A stretch of 64,000 nt of DNA from Nocardioides sp. BP30. Lineage in GTDB: Bacteria; Actinomycetota; Actinomycetes; Propionibacteriales; Nocardioidaceae. Each line of letters begins with the position of its first letter. Within the stretch, counting starts at the first letter, position 1. This document shows, piece by piece, positions 29,767-38,084 of this stretch. Position numbers and translations under genes: made by a program. The notes beneath the pieces are model-generated. The model did not search any database, was not told the DNA's origin, and saw only the letters and a list, made by a program, of their open reading frames with translations. The stretch covers positions 2,666,001-2,730,000 of the forward strand of contig NZ_CP123620.1 of NCBI RefSeq assembly GCF_029873215.1, in the 5' to 3' direction.

Positions 29767-30981
29767 CTACTTCAGCTCGGCGCTGCTCAGCCCGAGCACC
29801 CGGCGCGCGACGATCAGCTGCTGGATCTGCTGAGTGCCCTCGAAGATGTCGAGGATCTTGGAGTCGCGCGACCACTTCTCCAGCAGCTCGGTCTCCGCAT
29901 ATCCCACCGACGAGCACAGCTCGACGCAGGACAGCGTGATGTCCGAACCGACCCGGCCGGCCTTCGCCTTCGCCATGGAGGCCTCCAACGAGTTCGGCCT
30001 GCGGTTGTCCGCCATCCACGCCGCCTGGAGCGTCAACAGGTAGGCACCCTCCCAGTCGGCCTCCATCTGCAGGAACTTCGCCGCGGCGGCGGACTGGAGC
30101 TGCGCCGGGCGGTCGTAGTCGACCACGATGCCCGCCGAGCCCAGCAGCTCACGGGTCAGGTCCAGGGAGGCGCGGGCGCAGCCGACAGCCATCGCCGCCA
30201 CCAGCGGTCTGGTGTTGTCGAAGGTCGCCATCGCGCCGGCGAAGCCCTCGCTGGTGCTGACCTCGGGATTGCCGAGCAGGTTCTCGGCGGGCACCCGGCA
30301 GTCGGTGAAGGTGATCGTGGCGGTGTCGGAGGCCTTGATCCCGAGCTTGTGCTCGAGCCGCTCGACCTTCATGCCGGGGGTGCCCTTGGGCACCACGAAG
30401 GACTTGATCGCGGCGCGGCCCAAGGACTTGTCGAGCGTGGCCCACACCACCACGGCGTCGGACCGCTCCCCGGAGGTGACGAAGATCTTCTCGCCGTTGA
30501 GCACGTAATGGTCGCCGTCCCTGACGGCCGTGGTCGCGACCTGCGCCGAGTCGGACCCGAACGACGGCTCGGTGATCGCCATCGAGGCCCACACGCCCTT
30601 GAAGCGCTCGGCCTGCTCGTCATTGGCGACCGAGGCGATGGCCGAGTTCCCGAGCCCCTGTCGCGGCATCGAGAGCAGCAGGCCGACGTCTCCCCAGCAC
30701 ATCTCGGCGATCGTCATCACCGAGGCGAGGTTGGAGCCGTTCTTCACGCGGCCGTCGTCGGCCGCCTCCTCGCGCCGTACGCCGGCGGCGCCGGCACCCT
30801 CGCCGGCACCCGACTCCGCCAGGCCGTCGGCCATCGCCGCCAGCATGTCGAGCTCCTTGGGATAGGCGTGCTCGGCCTTGTCGTACTTGCGGCTGATCGG
30901 CCGCAGCATGTTCATCGCGACCTGATGCACCTGGTCGCGCAGCGGACGGAACTTCTTCGGGTCCTCCAGGTTGATCGCCAT
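29767..30981 (-). CDS. acyl-CoA dehydrogenase (downstream partner)
   Basis: Flavin-dependent acyl-CoA dehydrogenase (404 aa). It has the substrate/FAD motif MAITEPSFGSDSA, the middle-domain LNGEKIFVTSG and the C-terminal RDSKILDIFEGTQQIQQL, whose Glu is at the usual catalytic-base position. Residues 58-82 hold an unusual Gly/Ala-rich insertion. The start ATG shares the A of TGATG with the stop of the upstream dehydrogenase, so the two are made together and may form a heteromer. Acyl substrate unknown. Confidence 0.92.
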   Translation of the reverse strand: MAINLEDPKKFRPLRDQVHQVAMNMLRPISRKYDKAEHAYPKELDMLAAMADGLAESGAGEGAGAAGVRREEAADDGRVKNGSNLASVMTIAEMCWGDVGLLLSMPRQGLGNSAIASVANDEQAERFKGVWASMAITEPSFGSDSAQVATTAVRDGDHYVLNGEKIFVTSGERSDAVVVWATLDKSLGRAAIKSFVVPKGTPGMKVERLEHKLGIKASDTATITFTDCRVPAENLLGNPEVSTSEGFAGAMATFDNTRPLVAAMAVGCARASLDLTRELLGSAGIVVDYDRPAQLQSAAAAKFLQMEADWEGAYLLTLQAAWMADNRRPNSLEASMAKAKAGRVGSDITLSCVELCSSVGYAETELLEKWSRDSKILDIFEGTQQIQQLIVARRVLGLSSAELK

Positions 30982-32357
30982 CAGACGAGCACCGTGCCTT
31001 CCATGATCCCGATGGCCCGCAGATCGCGGTACCACCGCTCGACGGGGTGTTCCTTGGTGAACCCGTGGCCACCGAGCAGCTGCACGCCGTCCAGGCCGAT
31101 CTGCATCGCCTTGTCGGCGCACAGCTTGCGGGCGAGCGCGATCTCGCGGGCGGCGTCGATCCCCTGAGCCACCTGCGAGGCGGCCTTGTAGGTCACCAGT
31201 CGCATCGCCTGGAGCTCGATGGCCATGTTCGCGACGGCGAAGGCGACGGCCTGCCGGTGCGCGATGGGCTCGCCGAACGCCTCCCGCTCCTTCACGTACG
31301 GAGTCACGTAGTCCAGCACGGCCTGTGCGGTGCCGACAGCGAGCGCGCACCAGCCGAGCCGCGCCAGCCGGACGCACTCGGCGTACGTCGTCCCGTCCGT
31401 GGCACCCAGGACGGCGTCGGCTCCGACCCGCACGTCGGTGAGCACCAGCCGGGTCAGGCCGGCGGCGCGCACCCCCATCGCCGGGTCGCCTTCGATGCTC
31501 AGGCCCGCTGCCGAGGATTCGACCAGGAACAGGACCGGCTTGCCCTCCAGCGACGCCGCGACCACGAACAGCTCCGCATCGCCGCCGCGCGCGACGAGCG
31601 ACTTCTCCCCCGTGATGACGAAGTCGTTGCCCTGCCGCACGGCCGTGGTGGCCGGCGCGAGGACGTCGAAGAGCACTCTCGGCTCGTTGAGCGCCAGGCT
31701 CGCGGCCGGAACGCCGTGCTCCGCGTCCGGCTCGGTGAAGGCGGGCAGGTAGGTCTGCTGCTGCTCCTCGGTCCCCCACAGGCCGAGTGCGGTGGCGACG
31801 GCACCGGGCGCGAGCACGGCCACCGCCAGGCCCAGGTCCCCCTTGGCCAGCGCCTCGGCCACGAGCGTGCCCGCCGTGGCCGACCGGGTCTCGGAGATCC
31901 CGCCGAGCTCCTCGGGCACGCCGAGGATGGGCACCCCGATCTCGAGGCTGGCCTTGAGCACGTCGTCGGGCGCCGCGCAGGCCTCGTCGGCGTCGTGCGC
32001 GGCAGGCCGCAGGACCTCGGCGGCGTACTCGCCGACGACGTCCACGAGCATCTGCTCGTCCTCGGTGGGCGTCAGGTCGAAGACTCCCCGCGGAGCTGCG
32101 CTCGGGGCGCGGACGCCCGCCTTGTCGCGACTGCCGACCCGCTTGAACGTGCGGCCCGCGTTGGTGGCGGCGCGGAAGCCGCCCCGGGTGACGGTGAACA
32201 CCCCTCGCTCGGTCTGGCGCCGCACGCCCCAGCGGTCGAGGAGGTCACTCTGGGCGAGCCGGTTGAGGCCGGCGACAGCGAGGCCGATCGGGTCTCGGGA
32301 CTCGGTGGACGGCACGCCGTGCCGACCGCCGCCCTTGAGGATCTGGAGGAGGGACAT
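30981..32357 (-). CDS. acyl-CoA dehydrogenase family protein with N-terminal extension
   Basis: First gene of the pair (458 aa). About 90 basic, Gly/Arg-rich residues precede the dehydrogenase domain, which opens at FDLTPTEDEQMLVDVV. The FAD motif is degenerate (ASLALNEPRVLFD in place of a typical TEPxxGSD). The protein ends just after IGIMEGTVLV, so the usual C-terminal helix after EGT is missing. It may be a non-catalytic partner, as in some heteromeric FadE pairs. Start ATG 32357; TACAGT 6 nt upstream lies inside a palindrome. Confidence 0.88.
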   Translation of the reverse strand: MSLLQILKGGGRHGVPSTESRDPIGLAVAGLNRLAQSDLLDRWGVRRQTERGVFTVTRGGFRAATNAGRTFKRVGSRDKAGVRAPSAAPRGVFDLTPTEDEQMLVDVVGEYAAEVLRPAAHDADEACAAPDDVLKASLEIGVPILGVPEELGGISETRSATAGTLVAEALAKGDLGLAVAVLAPGAVATALGLWGTEEQQQTYLPAFTEPDAEHGVPAASLALNEPRVLFDVLAPATTAVRQGNDFVITGEKSLVARGGDAELFVVAASLEGKPVLFLVESSAAGLSIEGDPAMGVRAAGLTRLVLTDVRVGADAVLGATDGTTYAECVRLARLGWCALAVGTAQAVLDYVTPYVKEREAFGEPIAHRQAVAFAVANMAIELQAMRLVTYKAASQVAQGIDAAREIALARKLCADKAMQIGLDGVQLLGGHGFTKEHPVERWYRDLRAIGIMEGTVLV

Positions 32358-32363
32358 GACGTC

Positions 32364-32369
32364 ACTGTA
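32364..32369 (-). promoter_or_regulatory. -10 box of a leaderless promoter (acyl-CoA dehydrogenase pair)
   Basis: TACAGT ends 6 nt before ATG 32357, and four of its bases belong to the adjoining palindrome. Confidence 0.6.
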
Positions 32370-32382
32370 ACTCGCAGTTACA
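32366..32382. promoter_or_regulatory. palindromic operator TGTAACT-CGC-AGTTACA
   Basis: A perfect 7-bp inverted repeat with a 3-nt centre overlaps the -10 box of the acyl-CoA dehydrogenase promoter. Size and symmetry suit a TetR-family repressor; no regulator gene is adjacent. A bound repressor would block the promoter directly. Confidence 0.75.
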
Positions 32383-32431
32383 CCTTGGTCCATGGGCTCC
32401 CTCGTGCTGCGGCTCACATCGGCGCGGCCGA

Positions 32432-32437
32432 TAGGCT
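32432..32437 (+). promoter_or_regulatory. -10 box of a leaderless promoter (def)
   Basis: TAGGCT ends 7 nt before the GTG at 32445. Confidence 0.6.
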
Positions 32438-32444
32438 TCTCGGT

Positions 32445-33047
32445 GTGAACGACTCCGCCGCAGCCGCCGACGAACGGGTGCACGCGCCGTACGGCCCGCT
32501 CCCCGCCGGCGGCACCGTCCGCCCTATGACCCGGTGGGGTACGCCGGTCATGCACCGCCCCGCGCAGCAGGTGGCGGTCTTCGATGACGCGCTGCGCGCC
32601 CTGGCCGCCGACATGGTCGCGACGATGTACGCCGCCGACGGGGTGGGTCTGGCCGGGTGCCAGATCGGCGAGGACCTCGCGATCTTCGTCTTCGACTGCC
32701 CCGACGCCTCGGGCGATCGGACCGTCGGCGTCGTCTGCAACCCCGTGCTCACGCTTCCCGAGGGCCGCGACCGGGTGCTCGACGAGGACCAGGAGGGCTG
32801 CCTGTCCTTCCCCGGCGCGTTCGTCGACTGCGCCCGGCCCGACTTCGCCGCCGTTGACGGTCTCGGGCTGGACGGCGAGCCGGTCCACTTCGAGGGCGAC
32901 GGCCTGCTCGCGCGCTGCCTGCAGCACGAGACCGACCACACTCTCGGCACGGTCTTCGGGGACCGGATCGGGGACAAGGCGCGCAAGCGGCTGCAGAAGC
33001 AGCACGACAAGGCGGCCAAGGACTTCCCGCCCGACTGGCCCGCCTGA
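32445..33047 (+). CDS. def: peptide deformylase
   Basis: Removes the formyl group from the initiator methionine of new proteins (200 aa). All three motifs are present: GVGLAGCQ (66-73; usually GxGLAAxQ, so a minor variant), EGCLS (117-121) with the metal-binding Cys, and HETDH (161-165) with the metal-binding histidines. It starts at GTG 32445; an overlapping GTG 2 nt earlier runs into a stop. An RNA methyltransferase gene follows after 13 nt. Confidence 0.95.
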   Translation: MNDSAAAADERVHAPYGPLPAGGTVRPMTRWGTPVMHRPAQQVAVFDDALRALAADMVATMYAADGVGLAGCQIGEDLAIFVFDCPDASGDRTVGVVCNPVLTLPEGRDRVLDEDQEGCLSFPGAFVDCARPDFAAVDGLGLDGEPVHFEGDGLLARCLQHETDHTLGTVFGDRIGDKARKRLQKQHDKAAKDFPPDWPA

Positions 33048-33060
33048 GCGGCGGGCGGCG

Positions 33061-33864
33061 ATGGCACAGCTGATCGAGATCACCGCTGCCGACGACCCCC
33101 GGCTCGCCGACTACCGCGACCTGCGCGACGTCGAGCTGCGCAAGTCGATCGAGGCCGAGGAGGGCCTGTTCCTGGCCGAGGGCGAGAAGGTCGTACGCCG
33201 GGCGGCGGCCGCCGGCTTCGAGGCTCGCTCGTTCCTGATGGCGCCGCGCTGGCTGGACGGTCTGAACGAGGTGCTCTCCGCCTCTCCCGCTCCCTGCTAC
33301 GTGGTCTCGGAGAAGCTGGCCGAGGAGGTCACCGGCTTCCACGTCCACCGCGGCGCGCTCGCCTCGATGCGGCGTCGTCCGCTGCCCACCGTGGCGTCGG
33401 TGCTGGCCGGCGCACGCTCGGTGCTCGTGCTCGAGGACATCGTCGACCACACCAATGTCGGGGCGATCTTCCGCTGCGGCGCTGCGCTCGGGTTCGACGC
33501 CGTGCTGCTCGCGCCGAGGTGCGCGGACCCGCTCTACCGACGCTCGATCAAGGTGGCGATGGGCACCGTCTTCTCCGTTCCGTGGACCCGGCTGGACGAC
33601 TGGTACGACGCGCTGCCGATGCTCGGCGCGGCCGGCTTCACCACCATCGCCCTGACCCTGGCCGCGGACTCGGTGGCGATCGAGGAGGCGGTGACCGGCG
33701 TCGACAGGGTCGCGCTCGTCCTCGGCTCGGAGGGTCATGGCCTCTCCGAGCGCTGGGAGCGCACGGCCGACCGCCGCGCGATCATCCCGATGCACGCCGG
33801 TGTCGACTCCCTCAACGTCGCGGCCGCCACCGCTGTGGCCTGCTACGTGACCGCTCGCCGGTGA
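33061..33864 (+). CDS. SpoU/TrmH-family RNA 2'-O-methyltransferase
   Basis: SAM-dependent methyltransferase of the SPOUT fold (267 aa). An N-terminal substrate-binding region is followed by the trefoil-knot motifs: EDIVDHTNVGAIFR (motif 1), LGSEGHGLS (motif 2) and HAGVDSLNVAAATAV (motif 3). The target, an rRNA or tRNA ribose, cannot be named. Lying 13 nt downstream of def, it is probably co-transcribed, a plausible translation-linked pair. Confidence 0.92.
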   Translation: MAQLIEITAADDPRLADYRDLRDVELRKSIEAEEGLFLAEGEKVVRRAAAAGFEARSFLMAPRWLDGLNEVLSASPAPCYVVSEKLAEEVTGFHVHRGALASMRRRPLPTVASVLAGARSVLVLEDIVDHTNVGAIFRCGAALGFDAVLLAPRCADPLYRRSIKVAMGTVFSVPWTRLDDWYDALPMLGAAGFTTIALTLAADSVAIEEAVTGVDRVALVLGSEGHGLSERWERTADRRAIIPMHAGVDSLNVAAATAVACYVTARR

Positions 33865-33903
33865 CCCGGTGCCGCCGGCCGAGATGCTCGGCGAGAGGCG
33901 ACG

Positions 33904-35187
33904 TCAGAAGGCGTCGGGGTGGGCGACCCGCACGACCTCGCCGACCACGATGATCGCCGGCGGTCGGACGGCCTCGCGCTGCAGCACCTCGCCGAGGGTG
34001 CCGAGGGTGGCGAGCACGGTCCGCTCGGTGGGCATCGAGCCGTCGCAGACCACTGCCACCGGCGTGGCCGCGTCCCGGCCACCGGCCAGCAGCACCGAGG
34101 CGATGGCCGGAGCGTTCTCGACCGCCATCATCAGCACCAGGGTGCCGGTGAGCTGCGCCACCGCCGTCCAGTTGGTCAGCGACTCCGGGTGCCCGGGCGG
34201 CAGGTGCCCGGAGATGACGGTGAACTCGTGGGTCACGCCACGGTGCGTCACCGGCACGCCCGCCAGACCCGGCACCGAGACCGGCGAGGTGAGTCCGGGG
34301 ATCACGGTGACGGAGACGCCGGCCTCGCGACAGGCGATGATCTCCTCGTAGCCGCGGCCGAAGACGAAGTTGTCGCCGCCCTTGAAGCGGGCGACGCGCT
34401 TGCCGGCGAGCGCCTGCTCCACGATGACCTGGTTGATCGTCTCCTGCGTGGCCGAGCGGCCGCGCGGCAGCTTCGCCACGTCGATCAGCTCGACGTCGGC
34501 CGGCAGCTCGGCGAGCAGCTCGCGCGGCGCCAGGCGGTCCGCGACCACCACGTCCGCCTCCATGAGGGCCTTGCGGCCCGCCACCGTGATCAGCTCCGGG
34601 TCGCCGGGTCCCCCGCCGACCAGCGTGACGCCCGGCGTGTGGTGGGCCGCGGTGCGGGCGGCGATCCGGCCCTCGCGCATGCCTTCCACCACCGCGTCCC
34701 GCAGGGCGGCCGAGCGGCGGGGCTCGCGGTTGCTCAGCACGGCGACGGTGACTCCGTCGTGCCGGCCGACCGCTGGCGTCCAGGCCGTGGCCCGGCTGGC
34801 GTCGTCGGAGCGGACGCAGAAGATCCGGCGCTCCTCCGCCGCGCGAGCCACCGCCTCGTTGACCTCCGCGGAGTCGGTGGCGGCGAGCGCGTACCAGGCG
34901 TTGTCCAGGTCGCCCTCCGCGAAGCGACGTCGCACCCAGGTGATCTCCGGGCCCAGGCCCTCGATCGCCGGCGTGACCTCGGGCGAGACGAGCACGACGT
35001 CCGCACCGGCCGCGATCAGCGTCGGCACCCGCCGCTGAGCGACGTGACCACCGCCCACCACCACCACCCGGCGACCGTGCAGCAGCAGCCCGACCGGGTA
35101 GGGCGTGAGCAGGTCGGCGACGGCCGGGTCGGCCGGCTCGGAAGCGGCCGGGTCGGTGGCAGCAGGCGCCGGGGTGTTCTCGTCCAC
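33904..35187 (-). CDS. cysG: siroheme synthase-like fusion: precorrin-2 dehydrogenase + uroporphyrinogen-III methyltransferase
   Basis: Two enzymes in one chain (427 aa). The N-terminal part (about 25-180) has the NAD-binding VVVVGGGHVAQRR of the CysG-N/Met8p dehydrogenase. The C-terminal part (about 185-420) is the SAM-dependent methylase with LVGGGPGDPELIT, FKGGDNFVFGRGYEE and VIPGLTSPVSVPGLAGVPVTHRG. It makes precorrin-2 and siroheme-type precursors for nitrite/sulfite reductases or cobalamin. I chose GTG 35187, with GACAAT 6 nt upstream; the frame goes on for over 500 codons upstream only as antisense of other genes. Confidence 0.9.
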   Translation of the reverse strand: MDENTPAPAATDPAASEPADPAVADLLTPYPVGLLLHGRRVVVVGGGHVAQRRVPTLIAAGADVVLVSPEVTPAIEGLGPEITWVRRRFAEGDLDNAWYALAATDSAEVNEAVARAAEERRIFCVRSDDASRATAWTPAVGRHDGVTVAVLSNREPRRSAALRDAVVEGMREGRIAARTAAHHTPGVTLVGGGPGDPELITVAGRKALMEADVVVADRLAPRELLAELPADVELIDVAKLPRGRSATQETINQVIVEQALAGKRVARFKGGDNFVFGRGYEEIIACREAGVSVTVIPGLTSPVSVPGLAGVPVTHRGVTHEFTVISGHLPPGHPESLTNWTAVAQLTGTLVLMMAVENAPAIASVLLAGGRDAATPVAVVCDGSMPTERTVLATLGTLGEVLQREAVRPPAIIVVGEVVRVAHPDAF

Positions 35188-35292
35188 GGCGCCATTGTCG
35201 CGTGCCGCGGCGTACCCACCCGCACGCGGGCTCGCAGAACGGACTAGGTTCGTGATCGACACGACGAACCGGTAAGACCCCCAGGAGGAACC

Positions 35293-35820
35293 ATGTCGCT
35301 CGACCGTCCCGTGACCCCTGACCCCTACCCGCTGCTGCCGGCCGCCCCGGGCTTCGAGGTGACCAGCGCGGACGTCGTCGAGGGCGAGCCACTCAAGGAC
35401 GACCAGGTGGCCGAGTTCGGCAACACCTCCCCGCAGCTGTCGTGGAGCGGAGCCCCCGAGGGCACCAAGAGCTATACCGTGACCTGCTTCGACCCGGACG
35501 CGCCGACCCCGAGCGGCTTCTGGCACTGGGTGCTGGTGGACCTGCCGGCCGACGTGACAAGTCTCCCGGCCGGCATCGGCGCCGCCGACGCCGACCTGCC
35601 CGGCAACGCCTTCATGTGCCGCAACGACATGGGCGAGAAGGCGTTCGTCGGCGCCGCTCCGCCGGCCGGCGACCAGGTCCACCGCTACTTCTTCGTCGTA
35701 CACGCCGTCACCGAGGACACCCTCGGCGTCGACAGCGACGCGACCCCGGCGGTGGTCAGCTTCAACCTGGCCTTCAAGACGGCCGGGCGGGCGATCCTGC
35801 ACGGCACCTACCGGCACTGA
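35293..35820 (+). CDS. YbhB/YbcL-type PEBP (Raf-kinase-inhibitor-like) protein
   Basis: Cytosolic phosphatidylethanolamine-binding-protein homologue (175 aa) with the ligand-site motifs DPDAPTPSGFWHWVLVDLP and, later, HRYFFVVHAV. It has the usual length for the bacterial branch, whose ligand and role are mostly unknown. AGGAGG precedes ATG 35293. It stands alone between the siroheme-type gene and the glycosyltransferases. Confidence 0.92.
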   Translation: MSLDRPVTPDPYPLLPAAPGFEVTSADVVEGEPLKDDQVAEFGNTSPQLSWSGAPEGTKSYTVTCFDPDAPTPSGFWHWVLVDLPADVTSLPAGIGAADADLPGNAFMCRNDMGEKAFVGAAPPAGDQVHRYFFVVHAVTEDTLGVDSDATPAVVSFNLAFKTAGRAILHGTYRH

Positions 35821-35886
35821 GAGCGGCTGCGCCGGGGCCTGTCGCTCACCGCGCCGCCCGCTCCTGACCGATAGAGTCGCGGCACC

Positions 35887-36924
35887 ATGACCGATCTCCC
35901 CCGTCGCGTCACCTACGTGCTGCCCGTCTTCAACGAGGCGGACATCGTCGCCGTGTTCCACGACGCCCTCGTGACAGCGACCGACGAGCGGCCCGACCTG
36001 GCCTTCGAGTTCGTCTACGTCGACGACGGATCCCAGGACGGGTCGCTCGATCGGCTGCTGAGCCTGCGCGAGAAGGACGAGCGGGTGACGGTGCTCAGCC
36101 TTGCCCGCAACTTCGGCCACCAGCTCGCCGTGACCGCCGGCATCGACGCCGCGCACGCCGCCGAGGCCGATGCGGTGATCGTGATGGACACCGACCTCCA
36201 GGATCCGCCGGCGGTCAGCCTCGAGCTGCTGCAGCGCTGGGAGGCGGGCGCGGACGTCGTCTACGCCCAGCGTCGCTCCCGGCAGGACACCCGCTTCAAG
36301 CGCGGTACGGCGGCCGGGTTCTACTGGCTGCTCGACCGACTCGCCGAGACTCCCATCCCGCGCAACGTCGGCGACTTCCGCCTGATGGACCGCCGCGTGG
36401 TCGGCGAGGTGGCCAAGTACCGCGAGCACAACCGCTTCCTGCGCGGGATCGTCGCCCAGGTCGGGTTCCGCCAGGAGGCGGTGCTCTTCGATCGCGACGA
36501 GCGACTCGCCGGGCAGTCCAAGTACCCGTTGAGCAAGATGCTCCGCCTGGCCGGCGACGGGATCATGGGCTTCTCCACCCAGCCCCTGCGGCTGATCTCC
36601 CACCTCGGCCTGCTGATCTCCGGCCTCTCGCTGGTCGGCATCGTCTACGTCCTCGGCGTGCGGCTGCTCGACGCCGACGACTCGGTGCCCGGGTGGGCGT
36701 TCCTGGCCGTCGCGATGTTCTTCCTCGGAGGCGTGCAGCTCATCGTGCTGGGCGTGATCGGGAGCTACGTGGGCCGGACCTACGTCGAGGTGCTCGACCG
36801 GCCGCTGTACTCGGTGGCCCTGGCCGCCCGCGGGACCGCTGGAACATCGCAGCCGACCTCCGGGCATGACCTGAGCCGCGGTGCGCCGTTGTCACCACGC
36901 GACCCCCACCAGGAGGACCTCTAG
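35887..36924 (+). CDS. family 2 glycosyltransferase, polyprenol-phosphate type (first of a pair)
   Basis: Transfers a sugar from a nucleotide donor, probably to polyprenyl phosphate (345 aa; DPM1/GtrB/ArnC-like). It has FVYVDDGSQDGS and the metal-binding MDTDLQDPP. Two C-terminal membrane helices (about 235-255 and 265-300) match the GtrB layout. TAGAGT lies 9 nt before ATG 35887. The next gene, a paralogue, starts 1 nt after its stop. The sugar and the final glycan are unknown. Confidence 0.9.
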   Translation: MTDLPRRVTYVLPVFNEADIVAVFHDALVTATDERPDLAFEFVYVDDGSQDGSLDRLLSLREKDERVTVLSLARNFGHQLAVTAGIDAAHAAEADAVIVMDTDLQDPPAVSLELLQRWEAGADVVYAQRRSRQDTRFKRGTAAGFYWLLDRLAETPIPRNVGDFRLMDRRVVGEVAKYREHNRFLRGIVAQVGFRQEAVLFDRDERLAGQSKYPLSKMLRLAGDGIMGFSTQPLRLISHLGLLISGLSLVGIVYVLGVRLLDADDSVPGWAFLAVAMFFLGGVQLIVLGVIGSYVGRTYVEVLDRPLYSVALAARGTAGTSQPTSGHDLSRGAPLSPRDPHQEDL

Positions 36925-36925
36925 C

Positions 36926-37930
36926 ATGACCGAGCCCGGCGCTCGCCCGACCGTGTGCATCATGATCCCGGCCTACAACGAGGAGGAGTCACTACCCGTC
37001 CTGATGCCGCGGCTGACAGCGCTGGCGGACTCCCTGACCGGTTACGACTTCACGTTCTTCTTCGTCGACGACGGCAGCAGCGACAACACCCTGGAGGAGA
37101 TCGCGCGCTTCGCCGAGCACGAGCCGCGCGCTGCGTACCTGAGCCTGTCGCGCAACTTCGGCAAGGAGATCGCGATGGCGGCCGGCATCGACCACGTCGA
37201 CGCCGACGCGATGGTGATCATCGATGCCGACCTGCAGGACCCACCCGAGCTGATCGGTCAGATGCTCGAGGCCTGGCACGAGGGGTACGACGACGTCTAC
37301 GCGCGCCGCGCCGCCCGCCGGGGCGAGACCTGGTTCAAGAAGACCACGTCGCGGATCTTCTACCGGATGCTCCAGCGCACCACCCGCGTGCCGATCCAGC
37401 GTGACACCGGTGACTTCCGGTTGCTGTCCCGGCGCGCGCTGGAGGCGCTGCGGCGCTTCCGCGAGTCCGAGCGCTACACCAAGGGGATGTTCAGCCTGGT
37501 GGGCTTCCGGAAGAAGGAGATCCTCTTCGACCGGGATCCGCGGGCGGCCGGCACCACCAAGTGGCGGATCAGCAACCTCGTCGATCTCGCCATCGAGGGC
37601 GTGACCTCCTTCACCACCGCCCCGCTGCGGATCTCGACGTACGTCGGCATGGTGGTCTCGCTGTTCGCCTTCATCTACCTGCTCATCATCCTGGTACGCA
37701 CCATCTTCGGCATCTCCCACCTCAGCGGCTATCCCTCACTGATGGCGGTGATCCTCTTCCTCGGCGGCGTGCAGCTGCTGTCCCTGGGCGTGATCGGCGA
37801 GTACGTCGGCCGGACGTTCCTGGAGTCCAAGCAGCGCCCGCTCTACTTCGTCTCGCTCTTCCACGCCAGCAACGACGCCGTGAACCTCGGCGTCAGGAAC
37901 CGGCCGCAGGAGCGGCGCCAGGCGCGGTGA
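36926..37930 (+). CDS. family 2 glycosyltransferase, polyprenol-phosphate type (second of a pair)
   Basis: Paralogue of the preceding gene (334 aa), with FFVDDGSSDNT, IIDADLQDPPEL and the same pair of C-terminal helices ending in GVIGEYVGRTFLESKQRPLYF. AGGAGG precedes ATG 36926; only one base separates it from the upstream stop, so the two are translated together. The pair may charge the carrier lipid with two sugars, or act as a heteromer. A BcsB-like gene follows after 154 bp. Confidence 0.9.
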   Translation: MTEPGARPTVCIMIPAYNEEESLPVLMPRLTALADSLTGYDFTFFFVDDGSSDNTLEEIARFAEHEPRAAYLSLSRNFGKEIAMAAGIDHVDADAMVIIDADLQDPPELIGQMLEAWHEGYDDVYARRAARRGETWFKKTTSRIFYRMLQRTTRVPIQRDTGDFRLLSRRALEALRRFRESERYTKGMFSLVGFRKKEILFDRDPRAAGTTKWRISNLVDLAIEGVTSFTTAPLRISTYVGMVVSLFAFIYLLIILVRTIFGISHLSGYPSLMAVILFLGGVQLLSLGVIGEYVGRTFLESKQRPLYFVSLFHASNDAVNLGVRNRPQERRQAR

Positions 37931-38084
37931 CGGCGTTGAGGGCCCCGTCCGTGACGCCGCCGGGACATCGGTCGTTGAGGGGCCGGGGCCGCGCCAACTC
38001 GTCATCTTCGCGCGCGTCGGGGACCATGTCCCTCGGATCGCCACCCCGCACCCGCCAACCCCGCTACCTGAGTGGAGCCCCCGC

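Noticed and set aside
33904-36867. 987-codon ORF joining the siroheme-type enzyme to an upstream stretch
   Set aside because: The upstream 560 codons are antisense to the PEBP and GT2 genes; the real enzyme starts at GTG 35187.
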